64,000 bases of DNA from Dyadobacter subterraneus (GCF_015221875.1 NZ_JACYGY010000001.1:2418001-2482000); one strand, 5' to 3'; positions 8,609 to 17,356 are shown, numbered from the stretch's first letter. Program-made: numbers and translations. The notes: generated by a model not told the origin, from the letters alone.

Positions 8609-9666
8609 TCGGGAGAACCTTATTAAAAACCCTAAAAATTTCTTTCGTTTGTACATTGCTGGCATATCAATCCGAGGTAATCGCGCAAACAATACAACCG
8701 GTACCAGCCTTATCCAATGTAACGAATTTAAGGCTGGATCATGAGCTTGAACGCATTGCAAAACTGGCAAAAGGGAAAGTGGGAGTTTCCGCAGTTCATC
8801 TGGAAACCGGTAAGCACATCAGCCTAAATCTGAAAGAATTGTTTCCAATGGCCAGTACCATCAAGGTTGCCATTGCCGTTCAGCTTTTTACCAAAATTGA
8901 AAAAGGAGAACTTTCACTGATGACGATGGTTGATCTTCAGCCATCTGATCTGCATCCCGGAAGCGGTACGCTTGATGTGCTTTTTAACAAACCCGGTGTT
9001 CAGCTTTCTGTTCAGAATCTGCTGGAACTGATGATGGTAATCAGCGATAACTCGGCAACTGATATTCTGCTTCGTTTGGTTGGAGGAACAAAGGCGGTGC
9101 AGGAAAGAGTAAATGCACTGGGTATTAAGGGAATGTCGATTGATAGAACGATTATTCAGTTAATCGCTGATGAAGAAGGAATTACACTGCCACCGGAAGA
9201 TCAATGGAAACTTGGTTTTTACGACAAATTGTGGAGTAATACTACCCGCGAATCAAGGGATGCCGCGGAATTAAGACTACAAAAAGATCCCCGCGATACT
9301 TCTTCTCCGGAAGCCATGGTTAATTTACTGACCCAGATTTATACAGCAAAGGCACTGAAACCCGAAAGCCGCGACCTTTTGCTGGCTGTAATGGAAAGAT
9401 GCAGGGGAGGAGTAGCCCGTCTGAAAGGTTACCTTCCGGCAGGAACTGTGATTGCGCATAAAACTGGTTCGCTTAATGCAAGTGCTACGGATGACGTTGG
9501 GATAATTACACTTCCTGATGGAGCCGGTCATGTTGCCATTGCCATTTTTGTCGCCGAATCCGGTGCTGAACTTCCTGAAAGAGAGCAGACCATCGCACAT
9601 ATTTCCCGCAGTATTTATGATTATTTTTTATTCAATTCTCCTGCTCTAACCACATCTTCCCGCTAG
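8605..9666 (+). CDS. Class A beta-lactamase-like serine hydrolase
   Basis: A 353-residue exported protein (signal-like N-terminus to about residue 28, EVIAQ). It has the penicillin-binding fold motifs: S84-T-I-K87 (SxxK nucleophile), S147-D-N149 and K286-T-G288. The sequence PRDTSSP (about 229-235) matches the position after the omega loop in class A enzymes. However, the usual ExxxN omega-loop signature carrying the deacylating glutamate is not visible; after IDRT (about 179-182) the loop is replaced by a longer segment of about 45 residues. It may therefore be a slow or non-classical beta-lactamase, or a hydrolase with another substrate. Translation is coupled to the upstream gene by ATGA overlap, and the next gene starts two bases after its stop. 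Resistance should not be inferred from sequence alone. Confidence 0.82.
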   Translation: MIGRTLLKTLKISFVCTLLAYQSEVIAQTIQPVPALSNVTNLRLDHELERIAKLAKGKVGVSAVHLETGKHISLNLKELFPMASTIKVAIAVQLFTKIEKGELSLMTMVDLQPSDLHPGSGTLDVLFNKPGVQLSVQNLLELMMVISDNSATDILLRLVGGTKAVQERVNALGIKGMSIDRTIIQLIADEEGITLPPEDQWKLGFYDKLWSNTTRESRDAAELRLQKDPRDTSSPEAMVNLLTQIYTAKALKPESRDLLLAVMERCRGGVARLKGYLPAGTVIAHKTGSLNASATDDVGIITLPDGAGHVAIAIFVAESGAELPEREQTIAHISRSIYDYFLFNSPALTTSSR

Positions 9667-9667
9667 T

Positions 9668-11164
9668 ATGAAACGTTTGCTATTTTGCATTTTTACACTT
9701 GTCGCGGGTACCAGTTATGCTCAGAAGAAGATTACACCGGCTCAGATCAAGGAGTTTGACAATTATGTGGACAAGGTCAGAAAAGAGTGGGATGTGCCCG
9801 GACTTTCCATTACAGTAGTAAAAGATAATCAGGTTATTTTCAAAAAAGGATATGGTGTAAGAGAACTTGGTAAGCCGCAACTTGTTGATACACAAACACT
9901 TTTTGCATGCGCTTCCACGACCAAAGCGATGACAGTCGCGCTGATGGGTATGCTTGTGGATGAGGGAAAAGTAAAATGGGATGATCCCGCGTCGCAATAT
10001 CTGCCGGAACTTCAAATGTACGATCCTTATGTAACACGCGCGCTAACCGTCCGTGATCTGCTGACGCACAATACCGGAATTCCCGGAACCGATTTTTTTA
10101 CCGGAGTGATGAATATTCCTGTCAATGAAATGCTCAAAAGGATGGCGCTGGTAAAACCGCAATATCCTTTCCGGGGCGGCTTTGAATATCAGAATATTAT
10201 GTATTCAGCCGCAGGTCGGATTATAGAAAGAGTAACCGGGAAACTTTGGTCGGAGGTGATGCAGGAAAGAATTTTTGACAAACTTGGCATGACACAAACC
10301 GCTCCTAAACGTAAATTGATCAAATCGGAAAATGTGACAAAACCACATTTTAAAGTAAATGATACCATTCAGGTGATTGAATACGGACCGGATAGTGAGA
10401 TCGGTTCTGCGGGAGCTGTCTGGTCTTCCGCGGATGATATGAGCAAATGGGTAATTTGTATGCTCGATAGCAGCAAATTTGCTGGCGGACGATTACTTAA
10501 ACCTGAAACCTGGACAGAAATTTTCAAGCCTCAGGCTTTCTTTCCGGAAGAAGAATATCCAACGATGAGTTTGATTAAACCAAACTGGCGCACGTATGGG
10601 TTAGGCTGGTATCAGCATGATTACAAAGGGAAAAAAGTCAATTTTCATACCGGAAGTTTGTCCGGATTAACAGCGATCACAGCGCAATTACCGGATGAAA
10701 AACTGGGTGTTTATATTTTTGGAAATTATGATCACGCAGAAGTTCGTCATGTTTTGATGTATAAAACACTCGACTGGTTTGCACTGGGAGAAACGCGTGA
10801 CTGGAATACGGAATTTAAGGCTTTGTATACCAATCTTGCTGAAAAAGGGAAAAAACGTAAACTGGATTTTGACGCAAAACGTGTTTTAAATACTTCTCCA
10901 TCTTTGCCTTTGGACCAGTATAAAGGAAAATACACCAGTCCCTTATATGGAGAAGCCGAAGTTCTGGTAAGTGGAGATAAGTTGTCGCTCAACGTAAATA
11001 ATGTTTTGAAAGCAAATTTATCCCATTTTCATTACGACACTTTTTCCGCAACCTTTGATAAAGCATGGTTTGGAAAGGTTATAGCGCGGTTTACTTTAAA
11101 TAACATTGGAAAGGCAGATACGCTGATTTTTGACGGAATGGAATTCAAAAAAAGCAGTATGTAA
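9668..11164 (+). CDS. Class C beta-lactamase-related serine hydrolase (S12 type) with C-terminal beta domain
   Basis: A 498-residue exported protein (signal peptide 1-19, GTSYAQ). The hydrolase domain carries S83-T-T-K86, the Y174-Q-N176 tyrosine motif, and an HTGSLSG motif equivalent to KTG in this family. The C-terminal about 110 residues (from about PLDQYKGKYTSP) form a small beta domain of the DUF3471 type found behind many S12 hydrolases. Relatives include D-aminopeptidases, esterases and peptidoglycan DD-peptidases, so the substrate is open. It starts two bases after the class A-like gene and the downstream peptidase starts 16 bp after its stop, consistent with one operon. Two unrelated-class penicillin-fold hydrolases side by side suggest D-amino-acid or cell-wall peptide processing, as inference. 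Confidence 0.85.
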   Translation: MKRLLFCIFTLVAGTSYAQKKITPAQIKEFDNYVDKVRKEWDVPGLSITVVKDNQVIFKKGYGVRELGKPQLVDTQTLFACASTTKAMTVALMGMLVDEGKVKWDDPASQYLPELQMYDPYVTRALTVRDLLTHNTGIPGTDFFTGVMNIPVNEMLKRMALVKPQYPFRGGFEYQNIMYSAAGRIIERVTGKLWSEVMQERIFDKLGMTQTAPKRKLIKSENVTKPHFKVNDTIQVIEYGPDSEIGSAGAVWSSADDMSKWVICMLDSSKFAGGRLLKPETWTEIFKPQAFFPEEEYPTMSLIKPNWRTYGLGWYQHDYKGKKVNFHTGSLSGLTAITAQLPDEKLGVYIFGNYDHAEVRHVLMYKTLDWFALGETRDWNTEFKALYTNLAEKGKKRKLDFDAKRVLNTSPSLPLDQYKGKYTSPLYGEAEVLVSGDKLSLNVNNVLKANLSHFHYDTFSATFDKAWFGKVIARFTLNNIGKADTLIFDGMEFKKSSM

Positions 11165-11180
11165 TTTTCAATCTCAACAA

Positions 11181-13292
11181 ATGAAATCTTTTAAAATGTT
11201 AAAATCACTCCTTTTCTTACTTCTGATATTTTCAAGCGGGTCGTTTTCCAGTGCGCAAAGTTTTAAAATGGAAGACATTATCAGTTATCCGCTGGCTTCA
11301 GAATTAACTTCCTGTGCTTCCGGCTCCAAAATCGCCTGGACGTATAATGACCAGGGAAAACGAAATATTTACGTGGCTCAGGGGCCTGATTTCAAACCCA
11401 GGAAACTGACTTCCTTTGACGAAGATAACGGGCAGCAGCTTTCAAGCATTTCCATTTCTGCCGATGGGAAATGGGTTGTATTTGTCAAAGGCGGCGAGCA
11501 TAGCGGTAATCATGATAATAGTCTAACGGTCAATCCGTCGTCATTGATTGCGATGCCCATAGTGGAAATTTTCAGCGTTCCTTTTGCCGGTGGCGAAGCG
11601 AAAACATTAACAGAAGGTGACTATCCGGTTATTTCACCAAAAAGTGACCGGATCGCATTTATAAAAGGTGGTCAGATTTGGCAGGTAAGTCCAGATGGTT
11701 CTCCTGCTGCGAAAATATTGTTTGAAAGTAAAGGAACAAATAGTTCGGTTCAATGGGCACCGGATGGCTCAGGATTGGCCTTTGTTTCTTCCCGTGGCGA
11801 TCATTCCTTTATTGGAATTTTTGCTGATAAAGAAAAAACGATCAAGTGGATATCTCCTTCTTTCGCGAAAGATGATATGCCGAAGTGGTCTCCTGATGGA
11901 AAGAAAATTACTTTTATCAGAAGACCGGCAAGCGGCGGATTACCAGATTCCATTTTGCCAAGAAAGCATAACGCATGGAATATTTTGGTAGGCGATATTG
12001 CAACTTCTACGGTGCAGAAAATCTGGTCGGCTCCTAAAACTTTGAGCGGCTCTTACCCTACAACCGATGGTGGTGCTAATTTGATGTGGTCGTCTGCCGG
12101 CAGAATTACATTTTCGTCCTATCACGACGGATGGCCTCATTTATATTCAATAAAACCCGAAGGGGGAGAACCTTTGCTATTGACGCCGGGTAATTTTATG
12201 TGTGAATATATTGAAATGAGCCATGATGGAAAATGGCTGATTTTTGCAGCAAACACGGGTCCTGATGTTTTAGACCTTGACCGGAGACACATCGTGAGAG
12301 TGCCGGTTGATATGTCAAAAATGGAAGTTTTAACGCCCGGAACAGGCGTAGAAGCTTTTCCGGTTGTGACGGGCGATGGTGCAAATGTTGCCATGATCAG
12401 TTCGTCGGCAATTCTTCCTCCCCAGCTGGCCGTAATGTCATTCAATGCAAATCAAAAAATCAGAATTCTTGATAATTCTTTATTGCCTGCCAGTTTTCCA
12501 ACAGGCAAATTGGTAACTCCCAAGCAAGTAACATTCAAGGCATCTGACGGAACTTTGGTGTACGCACAGTTATTCGAACCAGCCGCGGACGCAGTAAAAT
12601 CTAAAAAACCTGCTGTTGTTTTCGTACATGGAGGACCGCCAAGACAGATGCTATTGGGCTGGCATTATGGTGATTATTATGCCAATACCTATGCAATTAA
12701 CCAATATCTGGCAAGTCAGGGATTTTTGGTCTTAGCCGTAAATTACAGATTAGGAATTGGTTATGGTTTTGAATTCCATAAACCGGCTAATGCGGGAAGC
12801 AATGGCGGCTCTGAATATCTTGACGTAAAGGCAGCCGGAGAGTGGCTGGCAGCCCGCCCGGATGTCGACAAGAAAAAGATTGGTATCTATGGCGGTTCTT
12901 ATGGCGGATATCTTACTGCAATGGCTTTGGGAAAAGATTCAAAATTGTTTGCCGCAGGTGTGGATGTGCATGGCGTGCATGACTGGGCATTTGTCAATGA
13001 AGGTAGTAAATCGGCGCCGGATGCTGCGCTGGCGGCCAAAGTGGTTTATAAATCATCACCGATAGCCTATGTCAATACCTGGATGTCGCCGGTTTTATTT
13101 ATTCATGGCGATGATGACCGCAATGTTTATTTCTCTCAAAGCGTTGATCTGGCAAGAAGACTGGAACAAAGAAATATTCCGTTTGAACAACTGATCATAC
13201 CGGATGATACACATCACTGGATGAAGTTTTCTAATCAGGTTAAAGTTGATCAGGCGATTGCTGAATTTCTGGTTAGGAAGTTGATGAAGTAA
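11181..13292 (+). CDS. S9 family peptidase (prolyl oligopeptidase / acylaminoacyl-peptidase type), secreted
   Basis: About 703 residues from the ATG at 11181; the open frame reaches back to 11130 inside the previous gene, but the later start removes the overlap and gives a signal peptide (ending FSSAQ). The N-terminal two thirds carry WD40-like/PD40 beta-propeller blades (for example PDGSGLAFVSS, SPDGKKITFIRR, SHDGKWLIFAA). The C-terminal alpha/beta hydrolase domain has HGGPP oxyanion-hole sequence, the nucleophile elbow GGSYGGY, the acid in HGDDDRNV and the catalytic His in DDTHHWM. Such enzymes cleave short peptides, often releasing dipeptides or acylated residues from the N-terminus, usually in the periplasm. 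It is the last gene of the operon beginning at 7403; a perfect hairpin lies 32 bp after the stop but lacks a T-tract. Confidence 0.9.
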   Translation: MKSFKMLKSLLFLLLIFSSGSFSSAQSFKMEDIISYPLASELTSCASGSKIAWTYNDQGKRNIYVAQGPDFKPRKLTSFDEDNGQQLSSISISADGKWVVFVKGGEHSGNHDNSLTVNPSSLIAMPIVEIFSVPFAGGEAKTLTEGDYPVISPKSDRIAFIKGGQIWQVSPDGSPAAKILFESKGTNSSVQWAPDGSGLAFVSSRGDHSFIGIFADKEKTIKWISPSFAKDDMPKWSPDGKKITFIRRPASGGLPDSILPRKHNAWNILVGDIATSTVQKIWSAPKTLSGSYPTTDGGANLMWSSAGRITFSSYHDGWPHLYSIKPEGGEPLLLTPGNFMCEYIEMSHDGKWLIFAANTGPDVLDLDRRHIVRVPVDMSKMEVLTPGTGVEAFPVVTGDGANVAMISSSAILPPQLAVMSFNANQKIRILDNSLLPASFPTGKLVTPKQVTFKASDGTLVYAQLFEPAADAVKSKKPAVVFVHGGPPRQMLLGWHYGDYYANTYAINQYLASQGFLVLAVNYRLGIGYGFEFHKPANAGSNGGSEYLDVKAAGEWLAARPDVDKKKIGIYGGSYGGYLTAMALGKDSKLFAAGVDVHGVHDWAFVNEGSKSAPDAALAAKVVYKSSPIAYVNTWMSPVLFIHGDDDRNVYFSQSVDLARRLEQRNIPFEQLIIPDDTHHWMKFSNQVKVDQAIAEFLVRKLMK

Positions 13293-13324
13293 GTAAGATT
13301 TATTGCTCGGAATTAGTTTTTAGT

Positions 13325-13358
13325 ACCCGTCCGACGGCGAAAAAGCCGTCGGACGGGT
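13325..13358. repeat. Perfect 14-bp-stem hairpin, REP-like
   Basis: The arm ACCCGTCCGACGGC (13325-13338) is followed by a six-base loop and its exact reverse complement (13345-13358). No T-tract follows, so it is not a standard intrinsic terminator. A second hairpin with the same core and inverted arm order lies 110 bp downstream. Confidence 0.75.
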
Positions 13359-13467
13359 CGCCCGTTGCAAGTATGATGATGGTATTAACTTCCTTTTCTT
13401 TATCAAATGCCGAAAAGCCATCAAAAAGAATCACCGGTCTCAATTATGAAAAGCGTTGGATCGATTC

Positions 13468-13502
13468 ACCCGTCGGACGGCTTTTCCCTCCGTCCGACGG
13501 GT
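13468..13502. repeat. Second hairpin of the same family, 13-bp stem
   Basis: The arm ACCCGTCGGACGG (13468-13480) pairs perfectly with 13490-13502 across a nine-base loop. Its core is the same CCGTCGGACGG word as in the 13325 hairpin, so the two form a pair of related elements between the S9 peptidase and CHRD genes. The 301-bp gap between those genes holds nothing else I can support; a short plus-strand open frame (13407-13616) runs through the hairpin and is not credible. Confidence 0.75.
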
Positions 13503-13593
13503 ATTAAAAGTCGTTTACTTAAAGATGCTGAAATCAAGAACAAAGTATTAAAATTAAACAGCTCATCAATTCCAGCAGAAACATTCGCTAATC

Positions 13594-14436
13594 TCAAAAT
13601 TCAATTTGAGCCCTGATTTCCCCCGCAGGAAGAGCTGCACTATGAATATTAAAATAATATTTCCCTGCCAAAAGATCAGTTTCATTAATTGCAGTTCCAT
13701 CAACCAGGAACGAGTTGGAAAACGATCCTGATTTAGCTTTTTGAATTTTTGGAAAAAAATCAAAAATCACCGTCGCATTGGTTCCTTTGGGTGCAATACC
13801 GTGAATATGCGAGCCGGTAATGATTTCGGACAGGTTATTCCAGGTAAGGAAAAAACTAAACAATTTTGTCGTTTTATTATAGGAATAATCAACCGTTCCA
13901 GTAGCAGTGCTGGCGTTGACAGGAACCTCATTCGCACCGCTTAAAACAATTCCCTTCTTACTGACAACATTACTTTGATCGTAAAATTCAATCTGTCCAC
14001 GCATTTCTCCACTAGGATTATTAGACGTATGAAAATTGAAATAATACAGCCCGTTCAGCAGATCTTCTTCTTTTAAAGTTGTACCGTCTACCAAAACAGA
14101 CTGGCTGTAATTTCCAGAGGTTGTTTTAGTGATGGCATTAGCGAAGTCAAAAATAATCGGTGCGTTAAGCCCTCTTGGGCCTGTTCCATGAATATGCGCG
14201 CCTGTTGGAACATCAGTCAAATTGTTCCAGGAGATGTTAAAGGAAAGTATATGAGTGTTTTTGTTGTAGGATACATCCGCAGCTCCGTAAGCCGGGCTGC
14301 TGTTAAAAGTAATTTCCTGTGCCGGGCTAATGGTCAGGCTGGTTTGGGAAATCTGATTTTCAATGTTGTGATCGACGCAGGATGAGAGTAGTGCGAGCAA
14401 TCCAAATACCGGAAACAATTTGCATAGTATTCTCAT
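13594..14436 (-). CDS. Lipoprotein with two CHRD domains
   Basis: A 280-residue protein with a lipoprotein signal (LLALLSSC, Cys20 the likely lipidated residue). Two tandem CHRD (chordin-type) domains follow, about residues 35-150 and 160-280. Each has a beta pattern with AHIHG or SHIHG, then GxNAPxIFDF-type, VDGT, and YYFNFHT/YYFNIHS ... GEIRAQIEF. Bacterial CHRD proteins are common in environmental bacteria, but their molecular role is not established; binding or structural roles on the cell surface are usually proposed. It is alone on its strand between convergent and codirectional neighbours, and has a striking inverted repeat just upstream (14453-14485). Confidence 0.88.
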   Translation of the reverse strand: MRILCKLFPVFGLLALLSSCVDHNIENQISQTSLTISPAQEITFNSSPAYGAADVSYNKNTHILSFNISWNNLTDVPTGAHIHGTGPRGLNAPIIFDFANAITKTTSGNYSQSVLVDGTTLKEEDLLNGLYYFNFHTSNNPSGEMRGQIEFYDQSNVVSKKGIVLSGANEVPVNASTATGTVDYSYNKTTKLFSFFLTWNNLSEIITGSHIHGIAPKGTNATVIFDFFPKIQKAKSGSFSNSFLVDGTAINETDLLAGKYYFNIHSAALPAGEIRAQIEF

Positions 14437-14452
14437 ATTTTTGCTAGGTTAG

Positions 14453-14485
14453 TTGATTAACTGCATAAAGTTAGCAGTTAATCAA
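14453..14485 (-). promoter_or_regulatory. 12-bp inverted repeat upstream of the CHRD gene, candidate operator/promoter
   Basis: TTGATTAACTGC (14453-14464) and its exact reverse complement (14474-14485) flank nine bases. On the minus strand the centre reads TAACTTTA, one base from the Bacteroidota -7 consensus TAnnTTTG, and lies about 30 bases before the CHRD start codon. A palindrome centred on a -7-like box is what a repressor operator would look like; a transcript hairpin is the alternative. Confidence 0.45.
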
Positions 14486-14569
14486 GCTAAAATATCCTCG
14501 CTAAAATAATTTTAAACCTCTAATTGTCAGTTATTTATTAAGTGGTAATAGCAGGTTGTTCTAACAATT

Positions 14570-15421
14570 CTAATTTTTTATAACAAGATCTTTATAGCCA
14601 ATCAGCTGGATGCCTTTTTCCTTAATAGCAGCTTTCACTTTTTCACTCGTAAAAAGATCTGTTACGCCTTGCCTGTCTTCCGCCACATTTTCATAACCAA
14701 TATGTGATACGGCTTTAAGTTCTGCATCGTTCAATCCGGGATGATCCAGGAAAAGATAGGTTTTTCCTGATTCCAGTTTGCCAAGCATGGCAATGAAGCT
14801 GTTTATTTTTTCTTCCGAAGTTTTATGGGCTCCTTCGTAGCCCACATATTTATCAATCTTCGGCTCGGGATCAACAGGAATTTTATATTCTTTGGCCAGT
14901 CTTTTTGTCAGCGTTTTTACTTCTTCGCTGATACCGGTGCAGCCCATATGCGATGACAAATGGCTGATTCGCGGCAGTTTCTTCAAAGCCATTTCAATCT
15001 GCGCTCTGAATTCCTTTTCAATATCAGCCAATTGCCATTTATTTTCCATGATGGCACGCCCCTGATAATTTTTGTTTGGATAAATCATAGGAAAAAAATA
15101 CCCGTCTTCGTCTTTTAAACTCGCACAATCCGTTAATGGTCGCCATTTTATATTATCCCATTCGCTGGTAATCGCCAGATGAATACCCACATCGGCACCA
15201 GGATTTTCTTTCAGCATTTTCACAGCTTCCGGAAACCAGGGTGACGGAACAATAATTTCAATTGAAGTTTGAATTCCTTCTTTGTAACATTTGATCAGAG
15301 CAAGATTTCCAGAGTGAGAATATCCCATATCGTCCCCTCTAACAATAAGTTTAGCGCCTTTTTGTGCGTAAGAAGCTGTTAATGTGAGAAAAATTATAAG
15401 AATGTGAAATACTTTTTTCAT
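14570..15421 (-). CDS. ChbG/HpnK-family (YdjC-like) carbohydrate deacetylase, secreted
   Basis: About 283 residues from the ATG at 15421, chosen because it opens a signal peptide (MKKVFHILIIFLTLTASYAQ); the open frame extends 12 codons further upstream without signal character. Family motifs are visible: IVRGDDMGYSHSGN at the N-terminus (the metal-binding Asp pair), VGIHLAITSEW (metal-binding His) and ISHLSSHMGC. Members remove acetyl groups from N-acetylated sugars such as diacetylchitobiose or hopanoid sugars. The signal peptide places this one outside the cytoplasm, where it may act on oligosaccharides; the substrate is not readable from sequence. No glycoside hydrolase or transporter sits beside it. 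Confidence 0.87.
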   Translation of the reverse strand: MKKVFHILIIFLTLTASYAQKGAKLIVRGDDMGYSHSGNLALIKCYKEGIQTSIEIIVPSPWFPEAVKMLKENPGADVGIHLAITSEWDNIKWRPLTDCASLKDEDGYFFPMIYPNKNYQGRAIMENKWQLADIEKEFRAQIEMALKKLPRISHLSSHMGCTGISEEVKTLTKRLAKEYKIPVDPEPKIDKYVGYEGAHKTSEEKINSFIAMLGKLESGKTYLFLDHPGLNDAELKAVSHIGYENVAEDRQGVTDLFTSEKVKAAIKEKGIQLIGYKDLVIKN

Positions 15422-15536
15422 AGAAATTGTGGTCATGGATACATGATAACTACGCATTTTGCGCCTGTTCTATAAAGTAAGAAGTTTACATAATCTATGC
15501 TTGTTTACCGAAATATTATCAGCTGCGACTTTAAAA

Positions 15537-15580
15537 TGAAAAAGCAGGTACCTTCCCCAATTAAGAGAAATTACCTGCTT
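15537..15580 (-). terminator. Intrinsic terminator of the DUF4142 gene
   Basis: Reading the minus strand, AAGCAGGTA pairs with TACCTGCTT across about 21 bases and is followed directly by a run of T. It begins 20 bp after the DUF4142 stop codon. Confidence 0.65.
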
Positions 15581-15600
15581 CAACATTAATTCCTATAAGA

Positions 15601-16194
15601 TCAGGCGCCTAATTCACCTAAGATTCTTTTTGTAATCATAACATGCTCAGAAAATGTAGCGTGAGCCAAAGTGGCCAAGTGTCTGCCCTGACTTTCTGCC
15701 GGATCCGTTTTTCCTGCTGCATGTGTTAAATAATTAGCAGCCAGATCTCTCAAAAATACGTGATTCTCATATTGCGCCTCGATATATGCCTTATCAAATT
15801 CTGCACCTTTTTTTGCCATTTTAAGTTTTTCAAGCGTTCCTTTTGCTTTGTCGTCCATAGCAGGCATTGGCGTTGCCAGATCTTTTAGTACCGCAGTTAC
15901 CGATTTGGCTTCTTCCAATTCAAAACCAGCAAATTCTTTGGCATTTTTCTGAGTGCATTTTGAAACTGCCATTTGGCTTGTTTGCAGGGAAAGGGTTGCC
16001 GGTCCAAAAACTTTCATTCTAAATTCTTTGTCTGTTGCAGCCGTTGGCGCATCCATAAAAGCAACTTCCATCGCTTCCGCAGTAAAAGATGGTAACATGG
16101 TTGCAACGAGCGACATACCTGCACTGATGGCCAATGTATCCCGAAGTGATTTTTTAAAGAAAACGCGACGAGGTGTTTTTTGATTTAAGTTCAT
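15601..16194 (-). CDS. DUF4142 (ferritin-like helical) exported protein
   Basis: A 197-residue protein with an N-terminal RRVFFKKS stretch followed by a hydrophobic segment, resembling a twin-arginine or Sec signal. The rest is helical with the DUF4142 pattern: ATLSLQTSQMAVSKCTQKNA near residue 70, KEFAGFELEEAKSV, and a final FLRDLAANYLTHAAGKTDP ... HATFSEHVMITKRIL. DUF4142 proteins are predicted four-helix bundles of unknown function, sometimes associated with stress. It is a single gene, followed by its own terminator and with no partner on the same strand. Confidence 0.8.
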   Translation of the reverse strand: MNLNQKTPRRVFFKKSLRDTLAISAGMSLVATMLPSFTAEAMEVAFMDAPTAATDKEFRMKVFGPATLSLQTSQMAVSKCTQKNAKEFAGFELEEAKSVTAVLKDLATPMPAMDDKAKGTLEKLKMAKKGAEFDKAYIEAQYENHVFLRDLAANYLTHAAGKTDPAESQGRHLATLAHATFSEHVMITKRILGELGA

Positions 16195-16546
16195 GATTTA
16201 GAGTTTGTTGATGAAGTGACTTTTTCAAATCCAAACCTTGATATCTTAAATTCATGCCAATTCGTCAACCAGTAGATATGCTAACGCTTTGAGAATTAAT
16301 TACAACTTTGAAGAATACTTAAAGCGGAACTGGGGATAAATGGCATCTCAGTATGGGCAACGAAATTAGTAAAGTCGAAATTAAGTAATTTAAAAAGGGA
16401 GAAATTGGATGGTATGATATTAGCTCATGGTGGCTCTTTTCAATTAAATAACTTTGCTGCGTTCGTTATAATAACATTTTGATGTTTTTATTTTATTTCA
16501 ATCAAGCTCAAATTCCTACTTTTGCCTTCGATCAAAATATGAATCC
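16195..16546. other. Divergent intergenic region between DUF4142 and HAD genes
   Basis: The 352-bp AT-rich gap holds no credible open frame and no long inverted repeat. The only signal I can point to is a TAnnTTTG match close to the HAD start (16517-16524). Confidence 0.5.
16517..16524 (+). promoter_or_regulatory. Candidate -7 box for the HAD hydrolase gene
   Basis: TACTTTTG matches the Bacteroidota -7 consensus TAnnTTTG and lies 22 bases before the start codon, a sensible distance for a short leader. A TTTG -33 box at about 20 bases upstream is not evident, so confidence is limited. Confidence 0.4.
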
Positions 16547-17233
16547 ATGGATATAAAAGTTATAGCCTTCGACGCCGACGATACGTTGTGGGTAAATGAG
16601 CCTTATTTTAGAAAAACAGAAGAGCAGTTTTGCGAATTGTTAAGCGAATATCTGGAGCGCCACGCATTGGAACGCGAACTGTTTAAAACCGAAATCGACA
16701 ATCTGCCTCTTTACGGCTACGGAGTAAAGGGCTTTATGCTGTCCATGATTGAGACCGCATTGAAGATTTCGGACAAAACGATCAGTCTTGAACATATAGA
16801 AAAAATCCTTGATTTGGGTAAAAACCTGCTCAATGAACCGATTGATATTCTGGAAGGCGTAGAGGAGGTTTTGGAATCTTTGAAGGGAAAGTATAAGCTG
16901 GTTGTTGCTACCAAAGGCGATCTTCTGGATCAGGAAAGAAAATTGAAAAAGTCCGGATTGAGCCATTATTTTCATCACATAGAAATTATGTCAGAGAAAG
17001 ATGATGCGAATTATCTGAAACTGATTAAACATCTGGATATCATGCCGGAAAATCTGTTGATGATTGGAAATTCACTTAAATCAGATATTCTTCCGGTATT
17101 AAATATTGGTGGATATGCGGTACATGTTCCGTATCATATTACCTGGGCGCATGAGCAGATAGAGAATACAGTTGAAAGCGAAAAATTCAAAAGTGTAGAA
17201 CATATCCGGGAAATTCTGCAAGATCTGTTATAA
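16547..17233 (+). CDS. HAD-superfamily hydrolase
   Basis: A 228-residue cytoplasmic protein with HAD motif I at the N-terminus (FDADDTLW; nucleophile Asp9 and acid/base Asp11), motif II in VVATKGD (Thr), the motif III Lys in the KLKKSGL region and motif IV in MIGNSLKSDILP (Asp). The helical cap between about residues 18 and 95 is of the C1 type seen in phosphoglycolate phosphatase-like enzymes. Such proteins are phosphatases or dehalogenases with low-molecular-weight substrates; the exact one cannot be read. It lies alone, 123 bp before the TPR gene on the same strand. Confidence 0.88.
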   Translation: MDIKVIAFDADDTLWVNEPYFRKTEEQFCELLSEYLERHALERELFKTEIDNLPLYGYGVKGFMLSMIETALKISDKTISLEHIEKILDLGKNLLNEPIDILEGVEEVLESLKGKYKLVVATKGDLLDQERKLKKSGLSHYFHHIEIMSEKDDANYLKLIKHLDIMPENLLMIGNSLKSDILPVLNIGGYAVHVPYHITWAHEQIENTVESEKFKSVEHIREILQDLL

Positions 17234-17356
17234 GATTACACATAGGATTTTCCGGTGATTACCGGTGCAGGCACTGTATTTTAAGTCAATGACTAAAAAG
17301 AAATAACTCTGATCATTAAAAATCGGAAAATCTAATAATCAGCTCACTTCATCTTT

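Noticed and set aside
13407-13616. 69-residue plus-strand open frame
   Set aside because: It runs through the second hairpin and into the antisense end of the CHRD gene, with no protein-like features.
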